DNA of 64,000 nt from Stenotrophomonas sp. HITSZ_GD. Its GTDB lineage: Bacteria > Pseudomonadota > Gammaproteobacteria > Xanthomonadales > Xanthomonadaceae. The notes below the pieces were generated by a model. That model saw nothing but the letters and a program-made list of their open reading frames with translations, made no database searches and was not told where the DNA came from. The position numbers and the translations under genes are program-made. This document shows positions 1 to 9,224 of this stretch, piece after piece (the stretch's first letter is position 1; each line of letters opens with the position of its first letter). Location: the NCBI RefSeq assembly GCF_029543105.1, contig NZ_JARQXB010000012.1, forward strand, positions 62,001-126,000. The letters are read 5' to 3'.

Positions 1-88
1 GGGGGTTAGCAGGAAAGTCGCCCAGGTGGCGGATTATTAAGGGAAAAAGCTATTGCATTCTGGCGAGGGCGGTGATTGAATCCATGCC

Positions 89-1762
89 ATGTCCTCGGCG
101 ATACGTCCCCTGGTGGTCCGTCTGCTGGTCAGCGCCCTCGGCCTGGCCGCCTGCGCACATGCCTTCGCGGGCGAAATCCAGGCCGTCTCGCTCAGCGCCG
201 GCAGCACCGGCACGCGTGCGGAGATCAAGCTCGCCGGCGCCGGCGGCTACAAGACCCTCTCGCTCGCCGGCCCGAACCGGCTGGTGGTCGATTTCCCCGA
301 TTCCAGCGCGGTGCGCGGCCTCAAGCTGCCCGCCGCCGCCGGCGTGGTGACCGCCGTGCGCACCGGCCAGCCGGAGCCGGGCACATTCCGCGTGGTGTTC
401 GATCTCGCCAACCAGGTCAGCGCGTTCAAGCCGCAGCTGGACAAGGGCAACGGCGATGCACGCCTGGTCATCGAGTGGCCGGGCGAGTACGCCGCCAGCG
501 CCCCGGCCCCGGCCACGCCGGCCGTGGCCGCCGCGCCCTCGGCCGCGCCGTCTCCCAGCACGCCTCCGGCCGCCGCGCCGGCGCCGAGCGCGCAGGCCCG
601 CGACGACGCCGCGCGCGCCACCGCCGCCTTGACCGCCGCCGTGGTGCAGAAGGCGAACGGCCCGACGCCCGAGCCCGTGCCGGCGCAGCCTGCCGCGGCC
701 AACCCCGCGGCCGCCGCGCCGCTGGCGTATCCGCGCGTCGTGGTGGCCGGTGCCGCGCAGGTGCCGCCGGTCGCCAGCGCGCCCAACACTTCGCCGCAGG
801 CGATCCTCAATGGCGCCGCGGTGCCGGTGGCCGTGGTGGGCGCCGCCGCCGCCACGCCTGCTGCCGCCACGCCCGTGGTGGCCGCGCCGGCCACCGCAAT
901 CGCCGCCAGCGCCGCGCTCTCGCCGGGCGAGAACGCCGCCGAACCGCCGCGCCCGGTGATGCCCAGCGATGCCTCGCGCATCAAGATGAAGGCGGGCATG
1001 CGCCCGCTGGTGGTCGCCATCGACCCCGGCCATGGCGGCCAGGATCCGGGCGCCATCGGCCCGACCGGCAAGCGCGAGAAGGACGTCACCCTGGCGGTGG
1101 CGCGCGAGCTGGCACGGCAGGTCAACGCCACGCCGGGCCTGAAGGCCTATCTCACCCGCGACACCGACGTGTTCATCCCGCTGCCGATGCGCGCCAAGAA
1201 GGCGCGCGCGGCCGGCGCGGACATCTTCATCTCCATCCACGCGGACGCCGCGGAAAACCGCAGCGCCAGCGGCTCGTCGGTGTACGTGCTGTCGACCAAG
1301 GGCGCCTCCTCGCAGCGCGCCCGCTGGCTGGCGGACAAGGAAAACGCGGCCGACCTGGTCGGCGGCGTGCGCCTGCAGCAGACCGAGAACACCCTGGCCA
1401 ACGTGCTGCTCGACCTGGCGCAGAGCGGCCACATGAAGGCGTCCGAGGATGCCGCCGGCCACGTGCTGAGCGGGCTCAAGGACATCGGCAACAACCACAA
1501 GCCTTCGCTGGAGCGGGCGAACTTCGCCGTGCTGCGCACGTCGGACATGCCGGCGATGCTGGTGGAGACCGCCTTCATCTCCAACCCGGACGAAGAGCGT
1601 CGCCTCACCGACCCCTCCTACCAGCGCAAGCTGGCCGGTGCGGTGCTGGAGGGCGTCAATACCTTCTTTACCCGCCAGCCGCCGCCGGGCACGTTGTACG
1701 CGGCGCGCGCGCAGGCCGAGATGGAAGCCGCGGCAGGCACCGTGGCCGGCGGCAGCCGCTGA
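89..1762 (+). CDS. amiC: N-acetylmuramoyl-L-alanine amidase AmiC
   Basis: Periplasmic zinc amidase that cleaves the bond between N-acetylmuramic acid and L-alanine in peptidoglycan during daughter-cell separation. The 557-residue protein starts with a signal peptide (about residues 1-27, cleavage near AFA/GE). An AMIN domain follows (about 29-132), then a long Ala/Pro-rich linker (about 135-295) and the Amidase_3 domain (about 306-535). The catalytic zinc site is visible: PGHGG (His315), an Glu in GKREKDV, the His in SIHADA, and the catalytic Glu493 in MLVETAF. The linker is longer than in E. coli AmiC. The gene lies just upstream of mutL, the arrangement commonly seen in gammaproteobacteria, where tsaE usually precedes amiC; tsaE would lie outside this window. 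The start at 89 places the signal peptide directly at the N-terminus. Family assignment is secure; the AmiC rather than AmiB label rests on the AMIN plus amidase layout. Confidence 0.93.
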   Translation: MSSAIRPLVVRLLVSALGLAACAHAFAGEIQAVSLSAGSTGTRAEIKLAGAGGYKTLSLAGPNRLVVDFPDSSAVRGLKLPAAAGVVTAVRTGQPEPGTFRVVFDLANQVSAFKPQLDKGNGDARLVIEWPGEYAASAPAPATPAVAAAPSAAPSPSTPPAAAPAPSAQARDDAARATAALTAAVVQKANGPTPEPVPAQPAAANPAAAAPLAYPRVVVAGAAQVPPVASAPNTSPQAILNGAAVPVAVVGAAAATPAAATPVVAAPATAIAASAALSPGENAAEPPRPVMPSDASRIKMKAGMRPLVVAIDPGHGGQDPGAIGPTGKREKDVTLAVARELARQVNATPGLKAYLTRDTDVFIPLPMRAKKARAAGADIFISIHADAAENRSASGSSVYVLSTKGASSQRARWLADKENAADLVGGVRLQQTENTLANVLLDLAQSGHMKASEDAAGHVLSGLKDIGNNHKPSLERANFAVLRTSDMPAMLVETAFISNPDEERRLTDPSYQRKLAGAVLEGVNTFFTRQPPPGTLYAARAQAEMEAAAGTVAGGSR

Positions 1763-1876
1763 AGCTCGGCTATCATCTGCGCTGTCTCGATGAAGACGGC
1801 GCCCCGCGGCGCCGAACGCCGTGCCCCTGATCGCCCCGCAGCTCCTTTTCCCACGCCAATCCGCCCGGTGGACGCC

Positions 1877-3727
1877 ATGACGATCCGCCAGTTGCCGGAC
1901 ATCCTCGTCAACCAGATCGCCGCCGGCGAGGTGGTCGAGCGGCCCGCCTCGGTGGTCAAGGAACTGGTGGAGAACGCCATCGACGCCGGCGCGCGCCGCG
2001 TGGATATCGACCTGGAGGAAGGCGGCGTGCGGCTGATCCGCATCCGCGACGACGGCGGCGGCATCGCGCCGGAAGAACTGCCGCTGGCGGTCTCGCGGCA
2101 CGCCACCAGCAAGATCGCCTCGCTCGACGACCTGGAAGCGGTGGCCACGCTGGGCTTCCGCGGCGAGGCCTTGCCGTCGATCGCCTCGGTCAGCCGCTTC
2201 ACCCTGGTCTCGCGCCGCCCGCAGGACGAGCACGGCTCGGCGCTGCAGGTCGATGGCGGGCGCGTGGGCGACGTGCAGCCGCGCGCGCACGCGCCGGGCA
2301 CCACGGTGGAGGTGCGCGAGCTGTTCTACAACGTGCCGGCCCGGCGCAAGTTCCTGCGCGCCGAGCGCACCGAGCTGGGCCATATCGAGGAATGGCTGCG
2401 TTCGCTGGCGCTGGCGCGGCCGGATATCGAGCTGCGCGTGTCGCACAACGGCAAGCCGTCGCGGCGCTACCGCCCCGGCGACCTGTATTCGGACGCGCGG
2501 CTGGGCGAGACGCTCGGCGAGGATTTCGCCCGCCAATCGCTGCGCGTGGACCATAGCGGCGCCGGCCTGCGCCTGCACGGCTGGATTTCCCAGCCGCACT
2601 ACTCGCGTGCCAGCGCCGACCAGCAGTACCTGTACGTCAACGGCCGCTCGGTGCGCGACCGCAGCGTGGCGCACGCGGTGAAGATGGCCTACGGCGACGT
2701 GCTCTACCACGGCCGCCAGCCGGCCTACGTGCTGTTCCTGGAGCTGGACCCCACGCGCGTGGACGTCAACGTGCACCCGGCCAAGCACGAGGTGCGCTTC
2801 CGCGATTCGCGGCTGATCCACGATTTCGTCTATCGCACGCTGCAGGAAGCGCTCGCGCACACGCGCGCCGGCGCGGCGGCGACGCAGCCGGCGACGATGT
2901 CCACGCTGGCGCCCGGCGGCACCCCGCCGGCTGAGGCCATGGCGCTGGCCGGCGGCGAGGGTGGTTTTCGCGACTGGCGGCCGGCGCAATCGCCGCTGGG
3001 CCTGCGCGTGGACGAGGCGCCCGGCGCGTATGCGGCGCTGTACGGCGCCGGCGGCGCGGCAGCGCGCCGCGAGCCGGATGCCTCGTGGCCGGCGATGCCG
3101 ATGGACGCCGCCGGCCTGCCGCAGACCTCGGCCGACGCCGGCGTACCTCCGTTGGGCTACGCCATCGCGCAGTTGCACGGCATCTACATCCTGGCCGAGA
3201 ACGCCGAGGGCCTGATCGTGGTGGACATGCATGCCGCGCACGAGCGCATCGGCTACGAGCGGCTGAAGAACGCGCACGACGGCATCGGCCTGCATGCGCA
3301 ACCGCTGCTGGTGCCGATCACCCTGATGGTCGGCGAGCGCGAGGCCGACGTGGCCGAGCGCGAGGCCGACACGCTGGCCGCGCTGGGGTTCGAGATCACC
3401 CGCGCCGGCCTGCAATCGCTGCATGTGCGCAGCATTCCGGCGCTGCTGGCGCAGGCCGAGCCCGAAGCGCTGCTGCGCGATGTACTCTCGGATCTGCGCG
3501 AGCATGGGCAGACGCGGCGCGTCGCCGGTGCGCGCGACGAACTGCTTTCGACCATGGCCTGCCATGGCGCGGTGCGCGCGAACCGCCGGCTGACAGTGCC
3601 GGAAATGAACGCCCTGCTGCGCGACATGGAAGCCACCGAACGTTCGGGGCAATGCAATCACGGCCGCCCGACCTGGGCGCGCTTCTCGCTGGCGGAAATC
3701 GATCGTTGGTTCTTACGGGGGCGTTGA
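1877..3727 (+). CDS. mutL: DNA mismatch repair protein MutL
   Basis: Mismatch repair ATPase that links MutS recognition to strand incision. The 616-residue protein has an N-terminal GHKL ATPase domain with [14 protein letters not shown] and [12 protein letters not shown], and a transducer region ending at [12 protein letters not shown] low-complexity linker (about 350-430) and a C-terminal dimerisation domain follow. The C-terminal domain carries [12 protein letters not shown], which fits the DxHAx2Ex4E metal-binding endonuclease motif, plus ACHGAVRA and CNHGRPT. I therefore predict an endonuclease-type MutL rather than the MutH-dependent enterobacterial type. The chosen start (MTIRQLPD) matches the family N-terminus; an in-frame ATG at 1790 would add 29 residues with no family character. 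The stop overlaps the start of the next gene (TGATG), suggesting translational coupling. Confidence 0.95.
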   Translation: MTIRQLPDILVNQIAAGEVVERPASVVKELVENAIDAGARRVDIDLEEGGVRLIRIRDDGGGIAPEELPLAVSRHATSKIASLDDLEAVATLGFRGEALPSIASVSRFTLVSRRPQDEHGSALQVDGGRVGDVQPRAHAPGTTVEVRELFYNVPARRKFLRAERTELGHIEEWLRSLALARPDIELRVSHNGKPSRRYRPGDLYSDARLGETLGEDFARQSLRVDHSGAGLRLHGWISQPHYSRASADQQYLYVNGRSVRDRSVAHAVKMAYGDVLYHGRQPAYVLFLELDPTRVDVNVHPAKHEVRFRDSRLIHDFVYRTLQEALAHTRAGAAATQPATMSTLAPGGTPPAEAMALAGGEGGFRDWRPAQSPLGLRVDEAPGAYAALYGAGGAAARREPDASWPAMPMDAAGLPQTSADAGVPPLGYAIAQLHGIYILAENAEGLIVVDMHAAHERIGYERLKNAHDGIGLHAQPLLVPITLMVGEREADVAEREADTLAALGFEITRAGLQSLHVRSIPALLAQAEPEALLRDVLSDLREHGQTRRVAGARDELLSTMACHGAVRANRRLTVPEMNALLRDMEATERSGQCNHGRPTWARFSLAEIDRWFLRGR

Positions 3728-4674
3728 TGAGTGTTGGCAACAGGGGGAAGTGGGGCTGGCTGCTCGCCTTGGCGTGGCTGGCCGGCTGTGGGGGCGACGG
3801 CGATGCACCGCAACGCCAGGCGCAGGCGAAGGCGGTGGCGGGCGATCCGCAGTTCCTGGCCGACAACCAGGTCTGGCGCGACGAGCGCCTGGCCGAGCTG
3901 CGCAAGCCCGATGGCTGGACTACGTTGGTCGGCCTGCACTGGCTGGAGCTGAAGGCGCACTACATCGGCAGCGGCAGTACCAGCGGCATCCGCCTGGCGG
4001 TGGGGCCGGAGAAGATGGGCATGGTCCAGGTGGTCGGGGACCAGGTGTGGTTCGTGCCGGAGAAGGGCGTGCCGCTGACCGTGGACGGCAAGCCGCTGAC
4101 CGGCAAGGTGCGCTTTTTCAGCGACCATGACGAAGCGCCGACGGTCATCGGCTTCGACGAAGGCAAGGGCCAGGTGTCGCTGATCCAGCGCGGCAACCGG
4201 CGCGCCCTGCGCGTGCGCCATGCCGATGCGCCGACCCATACCGGTTTCCGCGGGCTGGACTACTGGCCGGCCGATCCCGCCTGGCGCATCCAGGCGCGCT
4301 TCGTGCCGCACGATGTCGGCCACACGCTGCCGGTGGTGGACATCACCGGGCTGGTCACCGACCAACCGAACGCCGGGGTGATCGAGTTCGAGCGCAACGG
4401 CCAGACCTACCGCCTGGAGGCCATCGGCGAGCCGGGCCGCGACCTGTTCGTGGTGTTCGCCGACCGCACCAGCGGCCACGGCAGTTATGCGGCCGGCCGC
4501 TTCCTCGAAGTGGGCGCGCCGGACGCGCAGGGCCACGTGGTGGTCGACTTCAACCGCGCCTACAACCCGCCGTGCGCGTTCACCGATTTCGCCACGTGCC
4601 CGCTGCCGCCGCCGGAAAACCGCATGGACCTGCTGGTGGAAGCCGGCGAGAAGACCTATCACCACCCGGATTGA
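3727..4674 (+). CDS. DUF1684 family lipoprotein
   Basis: Predicted 315-residue lipoprotein of the DUF1684 family; no reaction is established. The N-terminus has a short charged region, a hydrophobic stretch and a lipobox (LAGC, Cys near residue 20), so it should be exported and lipidated. The body contains the family hallmark close to the C-terminus: FNRAYNPPCAFTDF followed by TCPLPPPENR and ending near KTYHHPD. The start ATG overlaps the mutL stop (TGATG), which supports this start and a co-transcribed unit. The following gene starts 3 bases after its stop. The position next to mutL is a conserved-neighbourhood style association and says little about function. Confidence 0.85.
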   Translation: MSVGNRGKWGWLLALAWLAGCGGDGDAPQRQAQAKAVAGDPQFLADNQVWRDERLAELRKPDGWTTLVGLHWLELKAHYIGSGSTSGIRLAVGPEKMGMVQVVGDQVWFVPEKGVPLTVDGKPLTGKVRFFSDHDEAPTVIGFDEGKGQVSLIQRGNRRALRVRHADAPTHTGFRGLDYWPADPAWRIQARFVPHDVGHTLPVVDITGLVTDQPNAGVIEFERNGQTYRLEAIGEPGRDLFVVFADRTSGHGSYAAGRFLEVGAPDAQGHVVVDFNRAYNPPCAFTDFATCPLPPPENRMDLLVEAGEKTYHHPD

Positions 4675-4677
4675 TCG

Positions 4678-5613
4678 ATGAAGATGCGTTGGCTGCGCTG
4701 GGGTTGCGCTTCGTTGCTGGGCCTGCTGCTGGTCGGCGCTGCGCTGTCGGTCCCGCAAGCGGGCGCGGCGGGCCAGGCGCCGCCGACGCCGCTGCTGTGG
4801 AAGGTCAGTGCGCGGGACGGCACGACGCTGTACTTGCTCGGCTCCTTCCACCTGCTCAAGCCCGACGACTACCCGCTGGCCCCGGCCGTGGACGCGGCCT
4901 TCTCGCAGGCCAGGCGCGTGGTGTTCGAGTTGCCCGCCGAGCAGGTGCAGTCGCCGGCGCTGGCCGCGCAGATGCTGCAGGCCGCCACCCGCACCGACGG
5001 CCGCAGCCTGCGCGAGGACCTCTCGCCGGCGCAGTGGGCGGCGTTGCAGGACTACGCCAGCGCGCACGGCATGGCGATCGAGGCGTTGACCAATTTCGAG
5101 GTGTGGTTCGTCGGTCTCAACGTGAGCCTGTCGGAGATGGCCGCGCAGGGGCTGGACCCCTCGCTGGGGCTGGACCAGCACTTCATGCGCGAGGCCGCGC
5201 GCGCCGGCAAGCCGACCGCCGGCCTGGAGACCGCCGCCGAGCAGATCGCGCTGCTGGACGGCATGTCGCTGGAAGAGCAGCGGCAGATGCTGGCCGAGGC
5301 GCTGGACGATGCGCGCGAAGGCAACCAGCAGACGCGTGCGTTGCACGATGCGTGGCGCGCCGGCGACGCCAAGCGCCTGTGGTCGGAGATGGCGCTGGAC
5401 ATGAAGCGTCAGTACCCGGCCCTGTATCGCAACATCAACGTCGAGCGCAACGACCGCTGGGTGCCGAAGCTGGACGCTTACCTGCAACCGGGGCAGGGCA
5501 CCACGCTGGTGGTGGTGGGAACCTTGCACCTGCTGGGCGAGGATGGCGTGGTGGAGAAGCTGCGCGCGCGCGGCTACCGGGTCGAACGGGTCGCCGCGCA
5601 GTCCACCTGGTAA
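4678..5613 (+). CDS. TraB/GumN family protein
   Basis: 311-residue exported protein of the TraB/GumN (PrgY-like) superfamily, named after pheromone-shutdown proteins and the Xanthomonas gumN product. The biochemical activity is not settled; a metal-dependent peptidase role has been proposed for relatives. An N-terminal signal sequence covers about residues 1-30. Family signatures are the N-terminal GTTLYLLGSFHLL and the C-terminal VVVGTLHLLGEDGVVEKLRARGY, both containing the conserved GxxH pattern. The gene begins 3 bases after the DUF1684 gene and is probably the last cistron of the amiC-mutL group. A convergent gene (phaR) follows about 100 bases downstream. Confidence 0.85.
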   Translation: MKMRWLRWGCASLLGLLLVGAALSVPQAGAAGQAPPTPLLWKVSARDGTTLYLLGSFHLLKPDDYPLAPAVDAAFSQARRVVFELPAEQVQSPALAAQMLQAATRTDGRSLREDLSPAQWAALQDYASAHGMAIEALTNFEVWFVGLNVSLSEMAAQGLDPSLGLDQHFMREAARAGKPTAGLETAAEQIALLDGMSLEEQRQMLAEALDDAREGNQQTRALHDAWRAGDAKRLWSEMALDMKRQYPALYRNINVERNDRWVPKLDAYLQPGQGTTLVVVGTLHLLGEDGVVEKLRARGYRVERVAAQSTW

Positions 5614-5654
5614 GTGCCGATGCGGCCGCGCCCCGGGGGGCGGCCAGGGCGATA

Positions 5655-5705
5655 ACGGCCGCGGCAGCGGCGCGTGACGGTCGAAGCCGCGCCTGCAACC
5701 GGCGC
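5655..5705. repeat. REP-like repeat (GAAGCCGC core)
   Basis: In the convergent gap between the TraB/GumN gene and phaR there is a GC-rich element with the core TCGAAGCCGCGCCTGCAA. The same core occurs in the gaps at about 17.2, 20.8 and 43.5 kb. This looks like a degenerate copy of a REP-like repeat. The boundaries are approximate. Confidence 0.4.
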
Positions 5706-5716
5706 GGCGATGCGCC

Positions 5717-6262
5717 TCAGCGGCGCGTCTTGCTGCCGCCGGCCGCCGCGGTGGGACCGGAAGCGGGATTCCCCGTGCCCGTGCCAGTGCCGCCCGTGCC
5801 GGTGCCGCCCGACGGGCCCCGGCCGAAACCGGCGCCGAAATTGCGCTGGAATTCCTGCCACAGCTCCAGGTTGCGCTCGGTGAGCTGGTTCATCATCGCC
5901 CACGGCGTCTGGCCGAGCAGGTTGCCCATCTGCTGGCGGAATTGCTGCTGCTGTTCCAGGAATACCTGCATGCTGCGTTCAAGGTAGTTGCCCATGAAGC
6001 CCTGCAGCGAATCCCCGTAGAAACGGATGATCTGGCTGAGCAGCTGGGTGGACAGCATCGGTTCGCCGTCCGATTCCTGGTCGGCGATGATCTGCAGCAG
6101 GACCGAGCGGGTGAGGTCTTCGCCGCTCTTGGCATCGCGGACTTCGAAATCCTCGCCGTCGATGATGAGCTGGCGCACATCCTCGATGGTGATGTAGCTG
6201 GAAATCTCGGTGTCGTAGAGACGGCGGTTGGGATACTTCTTGATGATGCGAAGTGCAGCCAT
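5717..6262 (-). CDS. phaR: Polyhydroxyalkanoate synthesis repressor PhaR
   Basis: DNA- and polyhydroxybutyrate-binding repressor that controls phasin and PHB genes. The 181-residue protein starts MAALRIIKKYPNRRLYDTE, the highly conserved PHB/PHA DNA-binding N-terminal domain (about residues 1-62). A PHB-accumulation regulatory domain with the conserved SDGEPMLSTQLLSQIIRFYG follows. A Gln-rich segment and a Gly/Thr/Pro-rich tail end the protein. A GTG four codons upstream (6274) is an alternative start; the ATG is preferred because it gives the usual family N-terminus. phaB lies upstream on the same strand, consistent with a PHB metabolism pair. Confidence 0.93.
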   Translation of the reverse strand: MAALRIIKKYPNRRLYDTEISSYITIEDVRQLIIDGEDFEVRDAKSGEDLTRSVLLQIIADQESDGEPMLSTQLLSQIIRFYGDSLQGFMGNYLERSMQVFLEQQQQFRQQMGNLLGQTPWAMMNQLTERNLELWQEFQRNFGAGFGRGPSGGTGTGGTGTGTGNPASGPTAAAGGSKTRR

Positions 6263-6361
6263 GAAAGCAGTCACTCGGTCCGGTATGTGCGCAGGATGGC
6301 GCAGTGCAACAGTGCTTGCAACCGCCGGAAGTCAGGGGTGGCGGCGCCCAGAGGCGAAAAA

Positions 6362-6418
6362 ATGTTGCGCAGCATGAGCTTGCGCGGTTTTTCATGCTGC
6401 GGATGAACCGTGCAGCAT
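6362..6418. promoter_or_regulatory. Inverted repeats upstream of phaR
   Basis: Two inverted repeats lie in the 184-base gap between phaB and phaR. One is a near-palindrome, ATGTTGCGCAGCAT (6362-6375). The other is ATGCTGC (6394-6400) paired with GCAGCAT (6412-6418), 11 bases apart. PhaR proteins bind TGC/GCA-rich sites and often repress their own gene, so these are plausible PhaR operators. There is no T-run on the minus strand after the second repeat, so it is not a convincing phaB terminator. The role is inferred. Confidence 0.35.
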
Positions 6419-6446
6419 GGCGCGCGCCGCCGGGCGCCCGCGCGGC

Positions 6447-7187
6447 TCACCAGCCCATGTGGTGGCCGCCGTTGATGTCCAGGTTCGAGCCGGTGATCCA
6501 GGCCGCTTCCTCGGCCACCAGGAACGCCACGGCATAGGCAATTTCCTCCGGCTTGCCGAGCCGGCCGGTCGGGATGTCGGCCACGATCTTGGCGCGTACT
6601 TCCTCCGGCACCGCCATCACCATGTCGGTGGCGACATAGCCGGGCGAGACCGTGTTGACGGTGATGCCGAAGGCCGCGTTCTCGCGTGCCAGCGAGATGG
6701 TGAAGCCGTGCATGCCGGCCTTGGCGGCGGCGTAGTTGGCCTGGCCGTACTGGCCCTTGAGGCCGTTGATCGAGCTGATCTGGATGACCCGGCCCCAGCC
6801 GCGCTTGCGCATGCCCTCGATCACCGGGCGGGTGACATTGAACACCGAGTTGAGGTTGGTGTTGATCACCTCGTGCCACTGCTCGGCGCTCATGCGGTGG
6901 AAGGTGGTGTCGCGGGTGATGCCCGCGTTGTTGACCAGGATTTCCACCGGCCCCAGTGCGGCCTCCACGTCGCGAACGAGCGCGGTGGCATGTTCGGGCG
7001 AGGCCACATCGCCCTTGAACAGCGCGATGTCATAGCCTGCGGCCTGCATGCGCTGTTGCCAGGCGCGGGCCTTTTCCTCGTTGCGGTAGTTGGTCGCCAC
7101 CCGGTGGCCCTGGTCGGCCAGGCGCTTGCAGATGGCGGTACCGATGCCGCCGGTGCCGCCGGTGACCAGTGCGACGCGGGATGTCAT
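6447..7187 (-). CDS. phaB: Acetoacetyl-CoA reductase PhaB
   Basis: NADPH-dependent reductase converting acetoacetyl-CoA to (R)-3-hydroxybutyryl-CoA, the monomer for PHB. The 246-residue short-chain dehydrogenase has the cofactor motif TGGTGGIG near residue 10, NNAG near 90, and the catalytic Ser of ISSINGLKGQ followed by YAAAK. SSINGLKGQYGQANYAAAKAG and the C-terminal INGGHHMGW are characteristic of PhaB rather than FabG. A Shine-Dalgarno-like GGAG precedes the start on the minus strand. It lies upstream of phaR on the same strand. No PHA synthase (phaC/phaE) is seen in this window. Confidence 0.92.
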   Translation of the reverse strand: MTSRVALVTGGTGGIGTAICKRLADQGHRVATNYRNEEKARAWQQRMQAAGYDIALFKGDVASPEHATALVRDVEAALGPVEILVNNAGITRDTTFHRMSAEQWHEVINTNLNSVFNVTRPVIEGMRKRGWGRVIQISSINGLKGQYGQANYAAAKAGMHGFTISLARENAAFGITVNTVSPGYVATDMVMAVPEEVRAKIVADIPTGRLGKPEEIAYAVAFLVAEEAAWITGSNLDINGGHHMGW

Positions 7188-7251
7188 GGATGCTCCGAAC
7201 AGGACGGGAATGTCCGGATTCTAGACAAGGACGCGCCGGCGTGCCCGCCGC

Positions 7252-8127
7252 TCAATCGCCGCCCGCCGGCCGGTGGCGCGGCAGGCGTGCCGGCGCGAAG
7301 CCGCCCACTGCCGCGGCCAGCAGCGCATCGCGCGTGCCAGCGGCGGGCAGGCGGCGCGGGTCCTGGCCCAGGTCGGCCCAGGCCGCGCGCAGCGCGGGCT
7401 GCGGATCGGCATCGTCCAGCGGCCGCGCCGCCTCGGACTTGGAAAGCTTGCGCCCTTGCGCGTCGGTGATCAGCGGCAGGTGCAGGTAGCGCGGCGTCGG
7501 CAGCCCGAGCGCGCGCTGCAGCAGGATCTGGCGCGGGGTGGAATCGAGCAGGTCGGCACCGCGCACGACGTCGGTGATGCCCTGGTCGGCATCGTCCACC
7601 ACCACCGCCAGCTGGTACGCCCAGTAGCCATCGGCGCGCTTGAGCACGAAGTCGCCGACCTCGGCGTACACCTCCTGCGCAATGTGCCCCTGCAGGCCGT
7701 CGTCGAAGCCCACCGTGCAGGGCGCGGCGACGCGCAACCGGTAGGCCGGGGGGCGGTCGTCCGGTGCGTGCAGGCAGCGGTGGTGCACGCCGCCCCCGGC
7801 CGCCAACTCGGCGCGGCTGCAGGTGCAGGGAAAGGCCGCGCCGCGTTCGAGCAACGCGGCCAGGGCCTCGGCGTAGCGCGCGTAGCGCAGGCTCTGGAAC
7901 ACCACTTCGCCGTCCGGGTGCAGGCCATAGGCGTGCAGGCTGCGCAACTGGGCTTGCGCCGCGCCGGGCACTTCGCGCGGCGGGTCGATGTCTTCCACGC
8001 GCACGTGCCACTCCCCGCCGGCCTGGCGGGCCAACAGCCAGCTGCCGAAGGCCGCGTAGAGCGAGCCGTAATGCAACGGGCCGGTGGGCGAGGGGGCGAA
8101 GCGCCCGCGGTAGAGGGAGGAAGGCAT
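7252..8127 (-). CDS. gluQ: Glutamyl-Q tRNA(Asp) synthetase GluQ
   Basis: Truncated glutamyl-tRNA synthetase paralogue that attaches glutamate to the queuosine base at position 34 of tRNA-Asp. The 291-residue length fits the family, which lacks the anticodon-binding domain of GltX. The HIGH-like motif is in FAPSPTGPLHYGSL (about residues 10-23) and the KMSKS-like motif is KLSKSE (about 237). The zinc-site region CTCS...RCLHAP is present (about 102-121). DVVRGADLLDSTPRQILLQ is a conserved family block. The gene is 64 bases upstream of phaB on the same strand. Confidence 0.93.
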   Translation of the reverse strand: MPSSLYRGRFAPSPTGPLHYGSLYAAFGSWLLARQAGGEWHVRVEDIDPPREVPGAAQAQLRSLHAYGLHPDGEVVFQSLRYARYAEALAALLERGAAFPCTCSRAELAAGGGVHHRCLHAPDDRPPAYRLRVAAPCTVGFDDGLQGHIAQEVYAEVGDFVLKRADGYWAYQLAVVVDDADQGITDVVRGADLLDSTPRQILLQRALGLPTPRYLHLPLITDAQGRKLSKSEAARPLDDADPQPALRAAWADLGQDPRRLPAAGTRDALLAAAVGGFAPARLPRHRPAGGD

Positions 8128-8156
8128 GGAAGGCTGAATCGTCTTTCAGGTTGTCG

Positions 8157-8185
8157 CTTGATTTCAAGGTGGCAGCCCCGCAGAT
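8157..8185 (+). promoter_or_regulatory. Sigma-32-like promoter of htpX
   Basis: CTTGAT (8157-8162), a 13-base spacer and CCCCGCAGAT (8176-8185) resemble the heat-shock sigma-32 consensus (CTTGAA, then CCCCATNT). htpX is a known heat-shock gene in E. coli, so this fits. The match is imperfect and the start of transcription is unverified. Confidence 0.4.
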
Positions 8186-8230
8186 TGGTGCCGTTCATTC
8201 CCCTCAAAGTTCCGCGGAGCCGGTGCTTCC

Positions 8231-9112
8231 ATGTTCAGTCGAATCGCGTTGTTCCTGTTGACCAACCTCGCCGTGCTGGTGCTTGCCGGCATCGTGATGT
8301 CGCTGTTGGGCGTCAACTCGGCCAGCATGGGCGGGCTGCTGGTGATGGCGGCGATCTTCGGCTTCGGCGGTTCGTTGATCTCGTTGCTGCTGTCCAAGTT
8401 CATGGCCAAGCGCGCGACCGGTGCGCAGGTGATCACCGAGCCGCGCACCCCGACCGAGCGCTGGCTGGTGGAAACGGTGCGTCGCCAGGCGCAGGCGGCC
8501 GGCATCGGCATGCCGGAAGTGGCCATCTACGACGGCCCGGAGATCAACGCCTTCGCCACCGGCGCGAACCGCAACAACGCCCTGGTCGCCGTGTCGACCG
8601 GCCTGCTGCAGAACATGAGCCAGGACGAAGCCGAGGCCGTGCTGGGCCACGAGGTGAGCCACGTCGCCAACGGCGACATGGTGACGATGGCGCTGCTGCA
8701 GGGCGTGTTGAACACGTTCGTGATCGTGCTGGCGCGCATCGTGGGCGGCGTGGTGGACAGCTACCTGTCCGGCAACCGCGAGGACGGCCGCCGCGGCTTT
8801 GCCTACTACATCATCGTGATGGTGCTGGAGCTGATCTTCGGCCTGTTCGCCACGATGATCGCCATGTGGTTCTCGCGCCGCCGCGAATTCCGTGCCGACG
8901 CCGGTGGCGCGCAGCTGGCGGGCCGCCAGAAGATGATCGCCGCGCTGGAGCGCCTGTCGCTCAATCACGGCCAGAGCACGTTGCCGGCGCAGGTCGAGGC
9001 CTTCGGGATCTCCGGCGGCATCGGCCAGGGCCTGCGCAAGCTGTTCCTGAGCCACCCGCCCTTGACCGAGCGCATCGCCGCGTTGAAGACGGCGAACGCC
9101 ACGGTGGTCTGA
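8231..9112 (+). CDS. htpX: Membrane metalloprotease HtpX
   Basis: Inner-membrane M48 zinc metalloprotease that degrades misfolded membrane proteins together with FtsH. The 293-residue protein has two N-terminal transmembrane segments (about residues 5-25 and 33-55). The zinc site HEVSH in [13 protein letters not shown] (about 138-142) follows. Two more hydrophobic segments lie around 155-215, then the third-ligand region [16 protein letters not shown]. The length matches E. coli HtpX. It is preceded by a sigma-32-like promoter and followed by a strong terminator, so it appears monocistronic. Confidence 0.95.
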   Translation: MFSRIALFLLTNLAVLVLAGIVMSLLGVNSASMGGLLVMAAIFGFGGSLISLLLSKFMAKRATGAQVITEPRTPTERWLVETVRRQAQAAGIGMPEVAIYDGPEINAFATGANRNNALVAVSTGLLQNMSQDEAEAVLGHEVSHVANGDMVTMALLQGVLNTFVIVLARIVGGVVDSYLSGNREDGRRGFAYYIIVMVLELIFGLFATMIAMWFSRRREFRADAGGAQLAGRQKMIAALERLSLNHGQSTLPAQVEAFGISGGIGQGLRKLFLSHPPLTERIAALKTANATVV

Positions 9113-9127
9113 GCCACCGCCGCCATC

Positions 9128-9158
9128 AAAAAGCCCGCCATTGGCGGGCTTTTTTTTG
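9128..9158 (+). terminator. Rho-independent terminator after htpX
   Basis: AAGCCCGCC (9131-9139) pairs with GGCGGGCTT (9143-9151) across a 3-base loop, followed by a T-run. The A-run on the other side means it could also act for transcripts arriving on the minus strand from fimX. Confidence 0.88.
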
Positions 9159-9224
9159 CTCACGGTTCTCCCATTTCCCCGCGAGGATCCATCGAGCCGC
9201 CGGGCAGGCCGGCCGCTGTACCCC

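Noticed and set aside
50-3661. Very long open frame on the minus strand (about 1200 codons) opposite amiC and mutL
   Set aside because: It is opposite two clear conserved genes, is dominated by Arg, Ala, His, Gly and Gln, and has no recognisable motif. This is the usual shadow effect of high third-position GC.
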